Positions 7,836-14,081 of a stretch of 18,909 nucleotides of DNA are shown one piece after another. How positions within the stretch are numbered: the stretch's first letter is position 1; each line of letters opens with the position of its first letter. The DNA lies in NCBI GenBank assembly GCA_052387815.1, contig JBQTIU010000094.1:1-18909 (forward strand). The letters run 5' to 3'. Position numbers and translations under genes: made by a program. This DNA is from JBQTIU01 sp052387815. Lineage in GTDB: Bacteria; Pseudomonadota; Alphaproteobacteria; CACIAM-22H2. The notes beneath the pieces were generated by a model. It did not search any database. It saw only the letters and a program-made list of their open reading frames with translations, and had not been told where the DNA came from.

Positions 7836-7871
7836 AGTGTAGCAAACCTCGGAACGGCCGCAAACCGCAGC
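7836..7871 (-). CRISPR. Single 36-nt type II-C CRISPR repeat (no array)
   Basis: Read on the minus strand, this begins GCTGCGGTTTGCGGCCGTTC and ends GGTTTGCTACACT: 36 nt, the standard type II length. It pairs with the tracrRNA anti-repeat at 3361-3393. From memory it is also very like the Parvibaculum lavamentivorans repeat, which starts GCTGCGG and has GCGGCCG and TTTGCTAC in the same places. The 3' end TGCTACACT resembles the extended -10 box that II-C repeats of Neisseria and Campylobacter use to drive each spacer. I found no second copy anywhere in the window, so this is one repeat and not an array. Confidence 0.85.
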
Positions 7872-7875
7872 GCTT

Positions 7876-7915
7876 CCCTTGGCGTCCCCGCCCCCAGGGG
7901 CGGGGCCGCCAAGGG
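7876..7915. repeat. Long GC-rich hairpin beside the CRISPR repeat
   Basis: An almost perfect inverted repeat: the outer 9-bp arm CCCTTGGCG/CGCCAAGGG and an inner 9-bp arm CCCCGCCCC/GGGGCGGGG, with one internal mismatch and a 2-nt loop. It starts 4 nt after the end of the CRISPR repeat. There is no T-tract on either side, so a Rho-independent terminator is not clearly supported. It could be a REP-like element or a boundary structure. Confidence 0.7.
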
Positions 7916-7916
7916 A

Positions 7917-7937
7917 GGCGGTCGGAAGCCGACCGCC
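7917..7937. repeat. Second hairpin, tandem to the first
   Basis: A perfect 9-bp stem GGCGGTCGG/CCGACCGCC with a 3-nt loop, one base after the 40-nt hairpin. Together the two occupy most of the space between the lone repeat and the DUF1244 fragment. No T-tract follows. Confidence 0.65.
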
Positions 7938-7956
7938 GCTCGGCAAGGGGCGGCAC

Positions 7957-8077
7957 GCGGCAGAACCCGGCCAGGTTCATGAGGTCGAGAGTCTGCACGT
8001 CGGTGCGCTGGCGCACGTGCGCGACGAGGCGGCGGAACATGGCGGCCTCGAGCTCGATGCGGGTGGGGTCGTCCATG
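7957..8077 (-). pseudogene. Truncated DUF1244 gene (N-terminal 40 codons only)
   Basis: ATG at 8077 opens MDDPTR and the frame matches the first 40 residues of the intact DUF1244 protein at 8813-9112, up to NLAGFCR. It then leaves homology abruptly at 7957. The frame runs on to 7822 through the hairpins and the CRISPR repeat with unrelated sequence. Five bases differ from the intact copy within these 40 codons, and all five change the amino acid (T/I, V/M, L/V, K/Q, N/T). That pattern fits a non-functional fragment. Confidence 0.8.
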
Positions 8078-8087
8078 GCGTCTCCGG
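7957..8087. repeat. 131-bp direct repeat, left copy
   Basis: Aligned without gaps to 8993-9123 with an offset of 1036 bp; I count 6 differences in 131 positions. The repeat covers the DUF1244 start region and stops 10 bp before the start codon on one side and at codon 40 on the other. The partner copy is described separately. Confidence 0.92.
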
Positions 8088-8198
8088 TCCGCTTTCGGCT
8101 GTCCGCCGCCGGCGGCCGCTGGCCTCCTTGAACCGCGCTTGGCATGACCCCATCCGCCGGGCGCACCATCGCCATGACCGGCCCCCGTGCGCCGCGCT

Positions 8199-8420
8199 TC
8201 AGAGCCGATCGAACTCCTCCGGCCTGATCCCAGTCTGACGGAGAATGCTCCGCAACGTGCCGACCGCGACCTCGCGATGCCTCGGTACGATCGCCGTGCG
8301 CACGCCGGCCGCCGAACGCTTGGCGAACTTGACGTGGCTGCCCGTCGTTCCAACCTCGACCCAACCTGCCTCCTTCAACCGTCGTCGGACTTCGCGATAC
8401 GGCAGGCTCCTAAGCGGCAC
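8199..8420 (-). CDS. hicA: HicA-type mRNA interferase toxin
   Basis: A 73-aa protein of the HicA family, whose members cleave mRNA through a small double-stranded-RNA-binding-like fold. It shows the family pattern VRRRLKEAGW, then GTTGSHVKF with the catalytic His29, then the C-terminal VAVGTLRSILRQTGI helix. GTG at 8420 is the likely start. It overlaps the end of hicB by 11 nt, so translation is probably coupled, with the antitoxin gene first. The length is normal for the family and no key residue is missing, so the toxin could be active. It lies between the truncated and the intact DUF1244 copies. Confidence 0.88.
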   Translation of the reverse strand: MPLRSLPYREVRRRLKEAGWVEVGTTGSHVKFAKRSAAGVRTAIVPRHREVAVGTLRSILRQTGIRPEEFDRL

Positions 8421-8622
8421 GCAACTTTACCTCGACGGGCCGGATTTTCGGTGCCAGCGTGGCGACCGGGGGGCTGAAGTGGAGCGCAAGCGCATCGGCC
8501 AAGTTCCTCAATGCCGCCGATTCGCTGCTTCCTTGGCTGGCGACGTCAACTTCGAGACATTGGGCGACGTACCACCTGCCTTCGCGCCAGACACTTGCGG
8601 TAAATTTCCGTTTTTTCCCCAT
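8410..8622 (-). CDS. hicB: HicB-type antitoxin
   Basis: A 70-aa HicB-like antitoxin, starting MGKKRKFTASVW with the pattern GRWYVAQCLEVDVASQGSS and SAALRNLADALALHF typical of the partial RNase H fold that binds HicA. ATG at 8622 is preferred over an in-frame ATG at 8664, because homologues begin just before the first beta strand. The protein is short and has no obvious added helix-turn-helix or ribbon-helix-helix domain, so how it represses its promoter is unclear. It is followed directly by hicA. A separate AT-rich promoter region lies upstream. Confidence 0.85.
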   Translation of the reverse strand: MGKKRKFTASVWREGRWYVAQCLEVDVASQGSSESAALRNLADALALHFSPPVATLAPKIRPVEVKLRAA

Positions 8623-8700
8623 CAGCCACCCTGTCCCCGCTCTGCGCTCGGGTGCGACCCGCATCCCCGGTATTCCTGCCCGACTGCCCAGGTCGATGCA

Positions 8701-8728
8701 AAATTATATTATTTTCTACGGCAAACAA
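8701..8728 (-). promoter_or_regulatory. AT-rich promoter region of hicBA
   Basis: On the minus strand there is a perfect TATAAT (8708-8703). TTGTTT (8728-8723) lies 14 nt upstream of it, or 16 nt from the overlapping TAATTT (8706-8701). This is the most AT-rich spot in the window (about 8695-8730). The start site would fall near 8694, leaving a leader of about 70 nt before hicB. Confidence 0.55.
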
Positions 8729-8812
8729 GGAAGAAGCCCCAAACCTCGGGCATCGCCCCCGGTTAGCGTCCCCGACCGTGGATGGGCCGAACCGAAGGCC
8801 CCGGCCGAGCCC

Positions 8813-9112
8813 TCAGTGCTTGTGCCCGCCCTCGGCTTCGAACTTCTTCATCTGATCGGGCGTCGCTTCCTTGTGGTAGCGCTTCTTCCACTCCTCGTAG
8901 GGCATGCCGTAGATGATCTCGCGCGCCTCGGGGTCGGTGAGCTCGAGGCCCCGCTCCTTCGCTTCCGCGAGGTACCATTTCGAGAAGCAGTTGCGGCAGA
9001 ACCCGGCCAGGTTCATGAGGTCGAGATTCTGCACGTCGGTGCGCTTGCGCAGGTGCGCGACGAGGCGGCGGAACACGGCGGCCTCGAGCTCGGTGCGGGT
9101 GGGGTCGTCCAT
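8813..9112 (-). CDS. DUF1244 family protein
   Basis: A 99-aa conserved protein of DUF1244, a family common in alpha- and gammaproteobacteria with no assigned function that I know of. It shows the family pattern NLAGFCRNCFSKWY at about 34-47 and YGMPYEEWKKRYHKEAT near 71-87, and ends in a short His/Lys tail. Two closely spaced cysteines (CRNC) could bind metal; this is inference. A -10-like TATGAT lies on the minus strand at 9158-9153, and CGGAG sits just upstream of the ATG at 9112. The gene is complete, unlike the fragment at 7957-8077. Confidence 0.88.
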   Translation of the reverse strand: MDDPTRTELEAAVFRRLVAHLRKRTDVQNLDLMNLAGFCRNCFSKWYLAEAKERGLELTDPEAREIIYGMPYEEWKKRYHKEATPDQMKKFEAEGGHKH

Positions 9113-9123
9113 GGCGGCTCCGG
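8993..9123. repeat. 131-bp direct repeat, right copy
   Basis: The intact partner of 7957-8087. The repeat unit is the first 40 codons of the DUF1244 gene plus about 10 bp upstream. The two copies enclose hicBA and the 3' part of the intact gene, so recombination between them would delete hicBA and restore one DUF1244 start. Confidence 0.92.
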
Positions 9124-9207
9124 GTAAGGTCGGCATTCGGTTTTCAGCACGAATCATACCATGCGACGGGGCCGCCGGACATGCCTTCTGCCGACCGCCG
9201 GCGGCCC

Positions 9208-10338
9208 TCACACTCCCGCCACCGTCTCCTCGGCGAGCCAGTCGACGACCGCCTCGAGCGCTTGGCGGGGCGTGGCACCGCGTGCCTGCGCCGCGGCGAA
9301 GACCGCGAGCTGCCGGTGGGCCGAAGTGCCGCGCCCGATGATATCGCGGGCCTGGGCGAGCTCTTGGCTCGCCTCGAAGCGCGCCGCCTCGGGCGCCACC
9401 AGGGCGATGATTTCCTCCAGGAGCTGCGCGTAGGGCACGACCTCGCCCTTGCCGAAATCGACCAGCCCCTGGTCGATGCCGTAGCGCTGGGCGCGCCAGC
9501 GGTTCTCGTTGACCAGCATGTGCGGATACATGCGCCAGCGCTGGTTGTCGCGCCGCAAGCGCCACAGCATGCCGACCAGCCCCTGGTAGAGCGCGGCGAT
9601 GGCGATCGTATCGTCGAGCCTGGTGGGGATGTCGGTCGCCCGCATCTCGAGGGTCGGGAACTTTTCCGAGGGCCGGATGTCCCACCACAACTGGCGCGCG
9701 TCCTCGATCAGGCCGGCGGAGACGAGGCGGTCCACGTGCCGCCGGTATTCGCCCCAGCTCTCGAAATGGTCGGGCAGCCCGGTGCGCGGCAGCCCGCTGA
9801 ACACCGCCACCCGGTAGGATTTGAGCCCGGTATCCTCGCCGCGCCAGAACGGCGAGGACGTCGACAGCGCCAACAGGTGCGGCAGGAAATAGCCGAGCTG
9901 GTTCATGAGGTCGATGCGCAGCTCGTCGTCCTCGACGCCGACATGGACATGCAGCCCGCAGATCACCAGCCGCCGCCCGACGGCCCTCAAGTCGCGGTCC
10001 AGCATCCGGTAGCGCTGGCGCTCGGTGGGCTTCTGCCCGCCCCACTCGGCGAACGGGTGGGTGGCGGCGGCGATCGGCGCCAGGCCGTGGAGCGACGCGA
10101 CATCGGCGACGGTTCGCCTGAGCCGCTTCAAATCGGCGCGGGCCTCGCCGACCGTCCGCCACACCCGGGTCTGGACCTCGATCTGGGAGCGCAGGAATTC
10201 CGGGCTCACCTGGCCGGCCAGGCGCCGCTCGCACTCGGCCAGGAAGTCGGGCGGCGGCTCGCGCACGAGGTCGCGCGTCGCGCGGTCGACCAGAAGATAC
10301 TCCTCCTCGATGCCGACGGTGAACGACGGCTCCTTCAT
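9208..10338 (-). CDS. YbdK-type carboxylate-amine ligase (glutamate-cysteine ligase 2 family)
   Basis: A 376-aa protein of the GCS2 family, close in length to E. coli YbdK, which has weak glutamate-cysteine ligase activity. Motifs seen: TVGIEEEYLLVD at 7-18 (nucleotide and metal-binding glutamates), CGLHVHVGV at 127-135, LEMRATDIPTRLDD, and HMLVNENRWRAQRYG. ATG at 10338 overlaps the stop of the preceding amidohydrolase gene as ATGA, so the two are translationally coupled. The frame stays open further upstream, but that sequence belongs to the neighbour. The family forms ATP-dependent amide bonds; the natural substrate here is not known. Confidence 0.9.
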   Translation of the reverse strand: MKEPSFTVGIEEEYLLVDRATRDLVREPPPDFLAECERRLAGQVSPEFLRSQIEVQTRVWRTVGEARADLKRLRRTVADVASLHGLAPIAAATHPFAEWGGQKPTERQRYRMLDRDLRAVGRRLVICGLHVHVGVEDDELRIDLMNQLGYFLPHLLALSTSSPFWRGEDTGLKSYRVAVFSGLPRTGLPDHFESWGEYRRHVDRLVSAGLIEDARQLWWDIRPSEKFPTLEMRATDIPTRLDDTIAIAALYQGLVGMLWRLRRDNQRWRMYPHMLVNENRWRAQRYGIDQGLVDFGKGEVVPYAQLLEEIIALVAPEAARFEASQELAQARDIIGRGTSAHRQLAVFAAAQARGATPRQALEAVVDWLAEETVAGV

Positions 10339-11162
10339 GGCCCGTGCCAGTGCCGCTCGACCCGATGGAGCGCTGGATCGGCGAGGAGCTTTCGGAGCGC
10401 GGCGGCGAGGATCGCCGCTAGGCGCTCGGCGCCGTGGCGGGTGTCGACCAGGTCCTGGCGCAGCTCGATCAGCACGTGCGGCAGGCCGGCGGATTCGGCA
10501 TGCCGCGCCATGGTGTAGCCGCGGCCCTGGCGCGCCGAATAGGGCTGATTGTCGCCGACCACGATCCCGGGCTCCGCCGCCAGCCGTTCCAAGAGCGGCA
10601 CCGGCAGGCGCGGGTCGCGGTTCCACAGCACGCCCAAATGCCAGGGGCGCTCGAAGCCCTCGAACACCGGCGTGCAGCTATGGATCGAGACCACCGCCGG
10701 CACCGCGCCGCGCCGCCCGATCGCCTCGATCCGCTCGCGGATCGCGTCATGATAGGGATGGAAGAGCGCGGCTTCCCGCGCGCCCCGCGCCGCGGCCCCG
10801 AGGCCGAGATTGCCCGGCACCGGCACGCCGTCGCTCTGCTCCGGGATCGAGGTCGGGTCGCCGGGCCGGCGGTTGGGATCGATGACCAGGCGCGAATAGC
10901 CCGCCAGCACGAGCGGCGCATCGAGCGCCAGGGCGAGGCGACGCGCCACCTCGGCGGCACCGATGTCCCAGGCGATATGGCGGTCGAACGCCCACGGCGG
11001 CAGGCCGAGCGCCCCCAGCGTGCGCGGCACGCGCCGCTCGGCGTGGTCGCAGACCACGAGCGCATCGGCGCGGCCAGCGGCATTGAAAAGCTCGACCGCC
11101 GGCGGCTCGTCGGCGGCCAAGAGCGGCGCGAAATTGGGCGAGGTCGGCTGCGGGGCAGGCAT
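10335..11162 (-). CDS. N-formylglutamate amidohydrolase family protein
   Basis: A 275-aa zinc-hydrolase-like protein of the FGase family. Motifs: ALVVCDHAERRVP (about 34-46), DRHIAWDIGA, GYSRLVIDPNR, VVSIHSCTPVFEG and a C-terminal IELRQDLV, matching the metal- and substrate-binding blocks. The classical role is hydrolysis of N-formyl-L-glutamate in histidine degradation (HutG), but no other hut gene is nearby and many family members have no tested substrate. It is coupled to the YbdK-like ligase by a 4-nt overlap; an amidase and an amide ligase together suggest handling of a glutamate-like compound (inference). A -10-like TATAGT on the minus strand lies only about 8 nt before the ATG at 11162, so the message may have almost no leader. 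Confidence 0.88.
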   Translation of the reverse strand: MPAPQPTSPNFAPLLAADEPPAVELFNAAGRADALVVCDHAERRVPRTLGALGLPPWAFDRHIAWDIGAAEVARRLALALDAPLVLAGYSRLVIDPNRRPGDPTSIPEQSDGVPVPGNLGLGAAARGAREAALFHPYHDAIRERIEAIGRRGAVPAVVSIHSCTPVFEGFERPWHLGVLWNRDPRLPVPLLERLAAEPGIVVGDNQPYSARQGRGYTMARHAESAGLPHVLIELRQDLVDTRHGAERLAAILAAALRKLLADPALHRVERHWHGP

Positions 11163-11206
11163 GCGGCCGGACTATAACCGGATTCGGCGCGGCCCGCGCG
11201 TCGCAA

Positions 11207-11335
11207 CGGGGTTATCAACCCGCCCCTACATAGGGAAACGGCGATGGCATTTCGTAGGGGCGGGTTTGAAACCCGCCCCTCACAGGGAAACGGCGATGGC
11301 ATTTCGTAGGGGCGGGTTTGAAACCCGCCCGCGCG
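11207..11335. repeat. 52-bp tandem repeat carrying a 25-nt palindrome
   Basis: Two near-identical units start at 11232 and 11284 (period 52 bp), preceded by a diverged half unit (11207-11231). Each unit holds AGGGAAACGGCGATGGCATT and then a palindrome with 12-bp arms around one base (11256-11280); in the second unit only the inner 10-bp arms remain (11310-11330). It occupies most of the 291-bp gap between two divergent genes. It looks like a dispersed GC-rich intergenic palindrome family (REP-like) that expanded locally. The rest of the gap holds no gene; the short string CTATAACCG occurs near both ends, next to each divergent start. Confidence 0.85.
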
Positions 11336-11453
11336 GGCGGGTCGTGAGACCGGCGAGGCGCAAGGCAACGCGTCGCGGCCTCGCCCCTAAACATTCGCGG
11401 CGCGCCCCGCGCGCCCTGGCGGCCCGCGGGGCCATTGGCTATAACCGCTGCCC

Positions 11454-12368
11454 ATGGCCGCCGAAGGGGGAGCGATCGCCGTTGCTCGGGCGCGCGCCGA
11501 GCGCGGGGCGCTCCTCGCCTTGTTCGCGGGCGCGCTCGCCATCGCGCTGTCGCCGATCTTCGTCCGCCTGTCCGAGCTCGGTCCCACCGCCACCGCCTTT
11601 TACCGCCCGGCCTTGGCGGTGCCGGCGCTGGCCGTGTGGCTCATGGCGGAGAGGAGGCGCCGCGCCCCGCCTGCGCGGCCCGCTGCGCCACGCGACTTTG
11701 TGCTCGTCGGTTTCATCGGCTTCTCGTTCGCTGGCGACCTCGCCTTCTGGCACTGGTCGGTCGTTCTCACCACGGTCGCGAACTCGACCCTGCTCGCCAA
11801 TTTCGCGCCGATTTTCGTCGCCTTGTGGGGCTGGGCGCTGTTCGGCGAGCGGTTCCGCCCCGCCTTCCTCGCCGGCATGGCGTTGGCAATCGCCGGCTGC
11901 GTGCTGTTGATGGGCCAATCGCTGGCGCTGTCGGCCGACTATGTGCTGGGCGACGCCCTGGGGCTGGTGACGGCGGCGTTCTACGCCGCCTATATGATGG
12001 CGGTGGCCCGGGCGCGGGCGGTCTTCTCGACCGCCAGCCTGATGACCTGGAGCGCGGCGGTGACCGCCTTGGTGCTGCTGCCGGTGGCGCTCGCCTCGGG
12101 CGAGAGCCTGGTCCCGCATTCGGCCTACGGGTGGGCGATCCTCATTGGCCTGGCGCTGATCAGCCACGCCGGCGGCCAGAGCCTGATCGCCTACGCGCTT
12201 GCCCATCTGCCGACCGCGTTTTCGTCGGTCGCGCTGCTGCTGCAGCCGGCCGCCGCCGCCCTGTTCGCGTGGGTCATCCTCGCCGAGCCGGTCGGCGTGC
12301 TCCAAGGGCTGGGCGGCGCGGTCGTGCTCGCCGGCATCGCGCTGGCGCGCCAGGCGAGCCGGTCCTGA
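11454..12368 (+). CDS. EamA/DMT family transporter
   Basis: A 304-aa inner-membrane protein of the drug/metabolite transporter superfamily, with ten hydrophobic segments arranged as two repeated EamA halves. Clear signs are LSPIFVRLSELGPTATAFYR in the first half, FWHWSVVLTTVANSTLLANF before the mid-point, and SLIAYALAHLPTAFSSVALL with QPAAAALFAWVILAEPVG in the second half. Length is normal. Substrate unknown; relatives export amino acids or other metabolites. ATG at 11454 follows a -10-like TATAAC (11435-11440) by only 13 nt. It leads a tight run of four genes on this strand (55 nt to the next). Confidence 0.9.
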   Translation: MAAEGGAIAVARARAERGALLALFAGALAIALSPIFVRLSELGPTATAFYRPALAVPALAVWLMAERRRRAPPARPAAPRDFVLVGFIGFSFAGDLAFWHWSVVLTTVANSTLLANFAPIFVALWGWALFGERFRPAFLAGMALAIAGCVLLMGQSLALSADYVLGDALGLVTAAFYAAYMMAVARARAVFSTASLMTWSAAVTALVLLPVALASGESLVPHSAYGWAILIGLALISHAGGQSLIAYALAHLPTAFSSVALLLQPAAAALFAWVILAEPVGVLQGLGGAVVLAGIALARQASRS

Positions 12369-12423
12369 CCGGCGCCGGCGCGGCCCGCGACCCCCGGCAG
12401 GGCAAGCGCATCGGCCGCGGTCC

Positions 12424-13758
12424 ATGACTTTCGATCCCTTCGCGTTCCTCGGCGCCCTGTTGCGGGCGGCGATCGCGGCTGTCGATCCGGCGGCTTGCGT
12501 GCCGGCGCATCTACCCGCGCCGCCCTCGGGGCGCACCATCGTGGTCGGCGCCGGCAAGGCCGCGGCGGCGATGGCGCACGCGGTCGAGGACGGGTTCGCC
12601 GGCCAGCTCGAGGGCCTGGTCGTGACTCGCTACGGGCACGCGCGCGCGTGCCGGCGCATCGGCGTCGTCGAGGCCGCGCACCCCGTCCCCGACGCCTCCG
12701 GCCTCAAGGCGGCCGAACGCATCCTCGCCGTGGTCCGCGACCGCTCGGCCGAGGACTTGATCCTGGCGCTCATCTCCGGCGGCGGCTCGGCGCTGTTGAC
12801 CCTGCCCGCGCCCGGGCTGGCGCTCGAGGAGCTAAGCGCGCTCACCGGGGCGCTGCTCAAATCGGGGGCGACGATCGCCGAGATCAACTGCGTGCGCAAG
12901 CACCTGTCCGCGATCGCCGGCGGCAGGCTGGCGGCGGCGGCCCAGCCCGCCCGCGTGCTCACGCTGGCGATCTCGGACGTCGCGGGCGACGATCCCGCCG
13001 CCATCGCCTCGGGTCCCACGGTGCCCGACCCGACGACGCTGGCCAACGCGCGCGCCGTGCTGGCCAAATACCGGATCGAGCCGCCGCCAGCGATCGGCGC
13101 GCATCTGGCGCGCCCCGCCAGCGAGACTCCCAAGCCCGGCGACCCGCGCCTGGCGCGCGCCGAGTTTCGCCTCATCGCCAGCGCCCGGGACGCGCTCGGT
13201 GCGGCGGCGACGCGGGCGAAGGCGGAAGGTCTTGCGATCCTCGACCTCGGCGATAAGGTCGAAGGCGAGGCGCGCGAGGTCGGGCGCGCGCATGCGCGCC
13301 TCGCGCTCCGCCTCGCCGCCGGCAAGGGTCCGCTCGAGGCCCCGGCCGTCGTGATCTCGGGCGGCGAGACCACGGTCACGGTCAAGGGCAAGGGGCGCGG
13401 CGGGCGCAACGCCGAATACCTGCTGGCACTGGCCTTGGCCCTCGACGGCGCCCCCGGCATCTTCGCCTTGGCCGCCGATACCGACGGCATCGACGGCAGC
13501 GAGGACAATGCCGGCGCCCGCATCGGTCCCGACACGCTGGCGCGCGCCAGGGCCGCCGGCTTCGACCCCCGCGCGCGGCTCGACGACAATGACGCCTACA
13601 CCGTGCTTGCGCGCCTTGGCGACCTCGTGACGACCGGCCCGACCCTCACCAACGTCAACGACTTCCGCGCCATCCTGGTGGCGCCGCATCGCCCCCCTGG
13701 TCGCAGTCGGCTTGACGTCGACGACGATGCCGAGATGACCGACGATCGCAGAGGATGA
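12424..13758 (+). CDS. ttuD: Glycerate 2-kinase (GckA/TtuD type, MOFRL family)
   Basis: A 444-aa class II glycerate kinase, which phosphorylates D-glycerate to 2-phosphoglycerate; many homologues carry the older name putative hydroxypyruvate reductase TtuD. Motifs: VVGAGKAAAAMAHAVE at about 40-55, LISGGGSALL at 116-125, NCVRKHLSAIAGGRLA, and the C-terminal MOFRL block GGETTVTVKGKGRGGRNAEY with DTDGIDGSEDNAGA. ATG at 12424 puts the N-terminus where homologues begin. The family usually ends close to NVNDFRAILV; here about 25 polar residues follow (RPPGRSRLDVDDDAEMTDDR). Its stop overlaps the next gene as ATGA. Pyruvate kinase two genes on fits a glycerate-to-pyruvate route. The symbol is a family name and not proof of tartrate use. 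Confidence 0.9.
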   Translation: MTFDPFAFLGALLRAAIAAVDPAACVPAHLPAPPSGRTIVVGAGKAAAAMAHAVEDGFAGQLEGLVVTRYGHARACRRIGVVEAAHPVPDASGLKAAERILAVVRDRSAEDLILALISGGGSALLTLPAPGLALEELSALTGALLKSGATIAEINCVRKHLSAIAGGRLAAAAQPARVLTLAISDVAGDDPAAIASGPTVPDPTTLANARAVLAKYRIEPPPAIGAHLARPASETPKPGDPRLARAEFRLIASARDALGAAATRAKAEGLAILDLGDKVEGEAREVGRAHARLALRLAAGKGPLEAPAVVISGGETTVTVKGKGRGGRNAEYLLALALALDGAPGIFALAADTDGIDGSEDNAGARIGPDTLARARAAGFDPRARLDDNDAYTVLARLGDLVTTGPTLTNVNDFRAILVAPHRPPGRSRLDVDDDAEMTDDRRG

Positions 13759-14072
13759 CGGCGATGCCCGCTCCCGCCCATCCCGGCCGCCTGCTCAAGC
13801 GCGAACTCGCCGCTCGCCGCCCAAGCGCCAATCGGTTCGCCCTCGCGATCGGCGTGCCCTGCGGCCGCGTAACCGACATCTTGAACGGCAGGCGATCCAT
13901 CGCCGCCGATACGGCCCTCCGGTTCGGGCTGCATTTCGGCAACGAGCCGCGATTGTGGCTCGACCTTGAGGTCCAGTACGACATCGCTGTCATCGAACGC
14001 GACCGCGGCCGCGAGATACGGGCGCCGGTGCGGCCGGCCCGCCAGGATGCAGGCCGGCCCGAAATCAGCTAG
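13755..14072 (+). CDS. HigA-type helix-turn-helix antitoxin/regulator, no HigB partner
   Basis: A 105-aa protein with the HigA/VapI XRE pattern: HPGRLLKRELAARRPSANRF, then VPCGRVTDILNGRRSIAADT as the recognition helix, then LRFGLHFGNEPRLWLDLEVQ and YDIA. ATG at 13755 overlaps the glycerate kinase stop as ATGA; a second ATG nine bases later is possible. HigB toxins normally lie directly upstream of higA, but that space is filled by the kinase gene and pyruvate kinase starts 9 nt downstream. It is therefore an unpaired antitoxin-like regulator, possibly adopted to control this operon (inference). Confidence 0.82.
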   Translation: MTAMPAPAHPGRLLKRELAARRPSANRFALAIGVPCGRVTDILNGRRSIAADTALRFGLHFGNEPRLWLDLEVQYDIAVIERDRGREIRAPVRPARQDAGRPEIS

Positions 14073-14081
14073 ATTCGCCCG

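Noticed and set aside
7822..7956. The DUF1244 fragment reading on through the hairpins and repeat as an 84-aa fusion protein.
   Set aside because: The extension is Arg/Pro-rich, covers structured non-coding elements and has no family match; treated as a pseudogene tail.
8740..8749. CAAACCTCGG, a 10-base match to the core of the CRISPR repeat, with CCGGTTAGCG (also found next to the repeat) close by.
   Set aside because: Only 10 bases match and the flanks do not; the order of the two strings is swapped. Too little to call a second, degenerate repeat, though it lies in the rearranged region.
9181..10518. A 445-codon plus-strand frame opposite the YbdK-like gene.
   Set aside because: Low-complexity antisense shadow; the minus-strand product has all family motifs.
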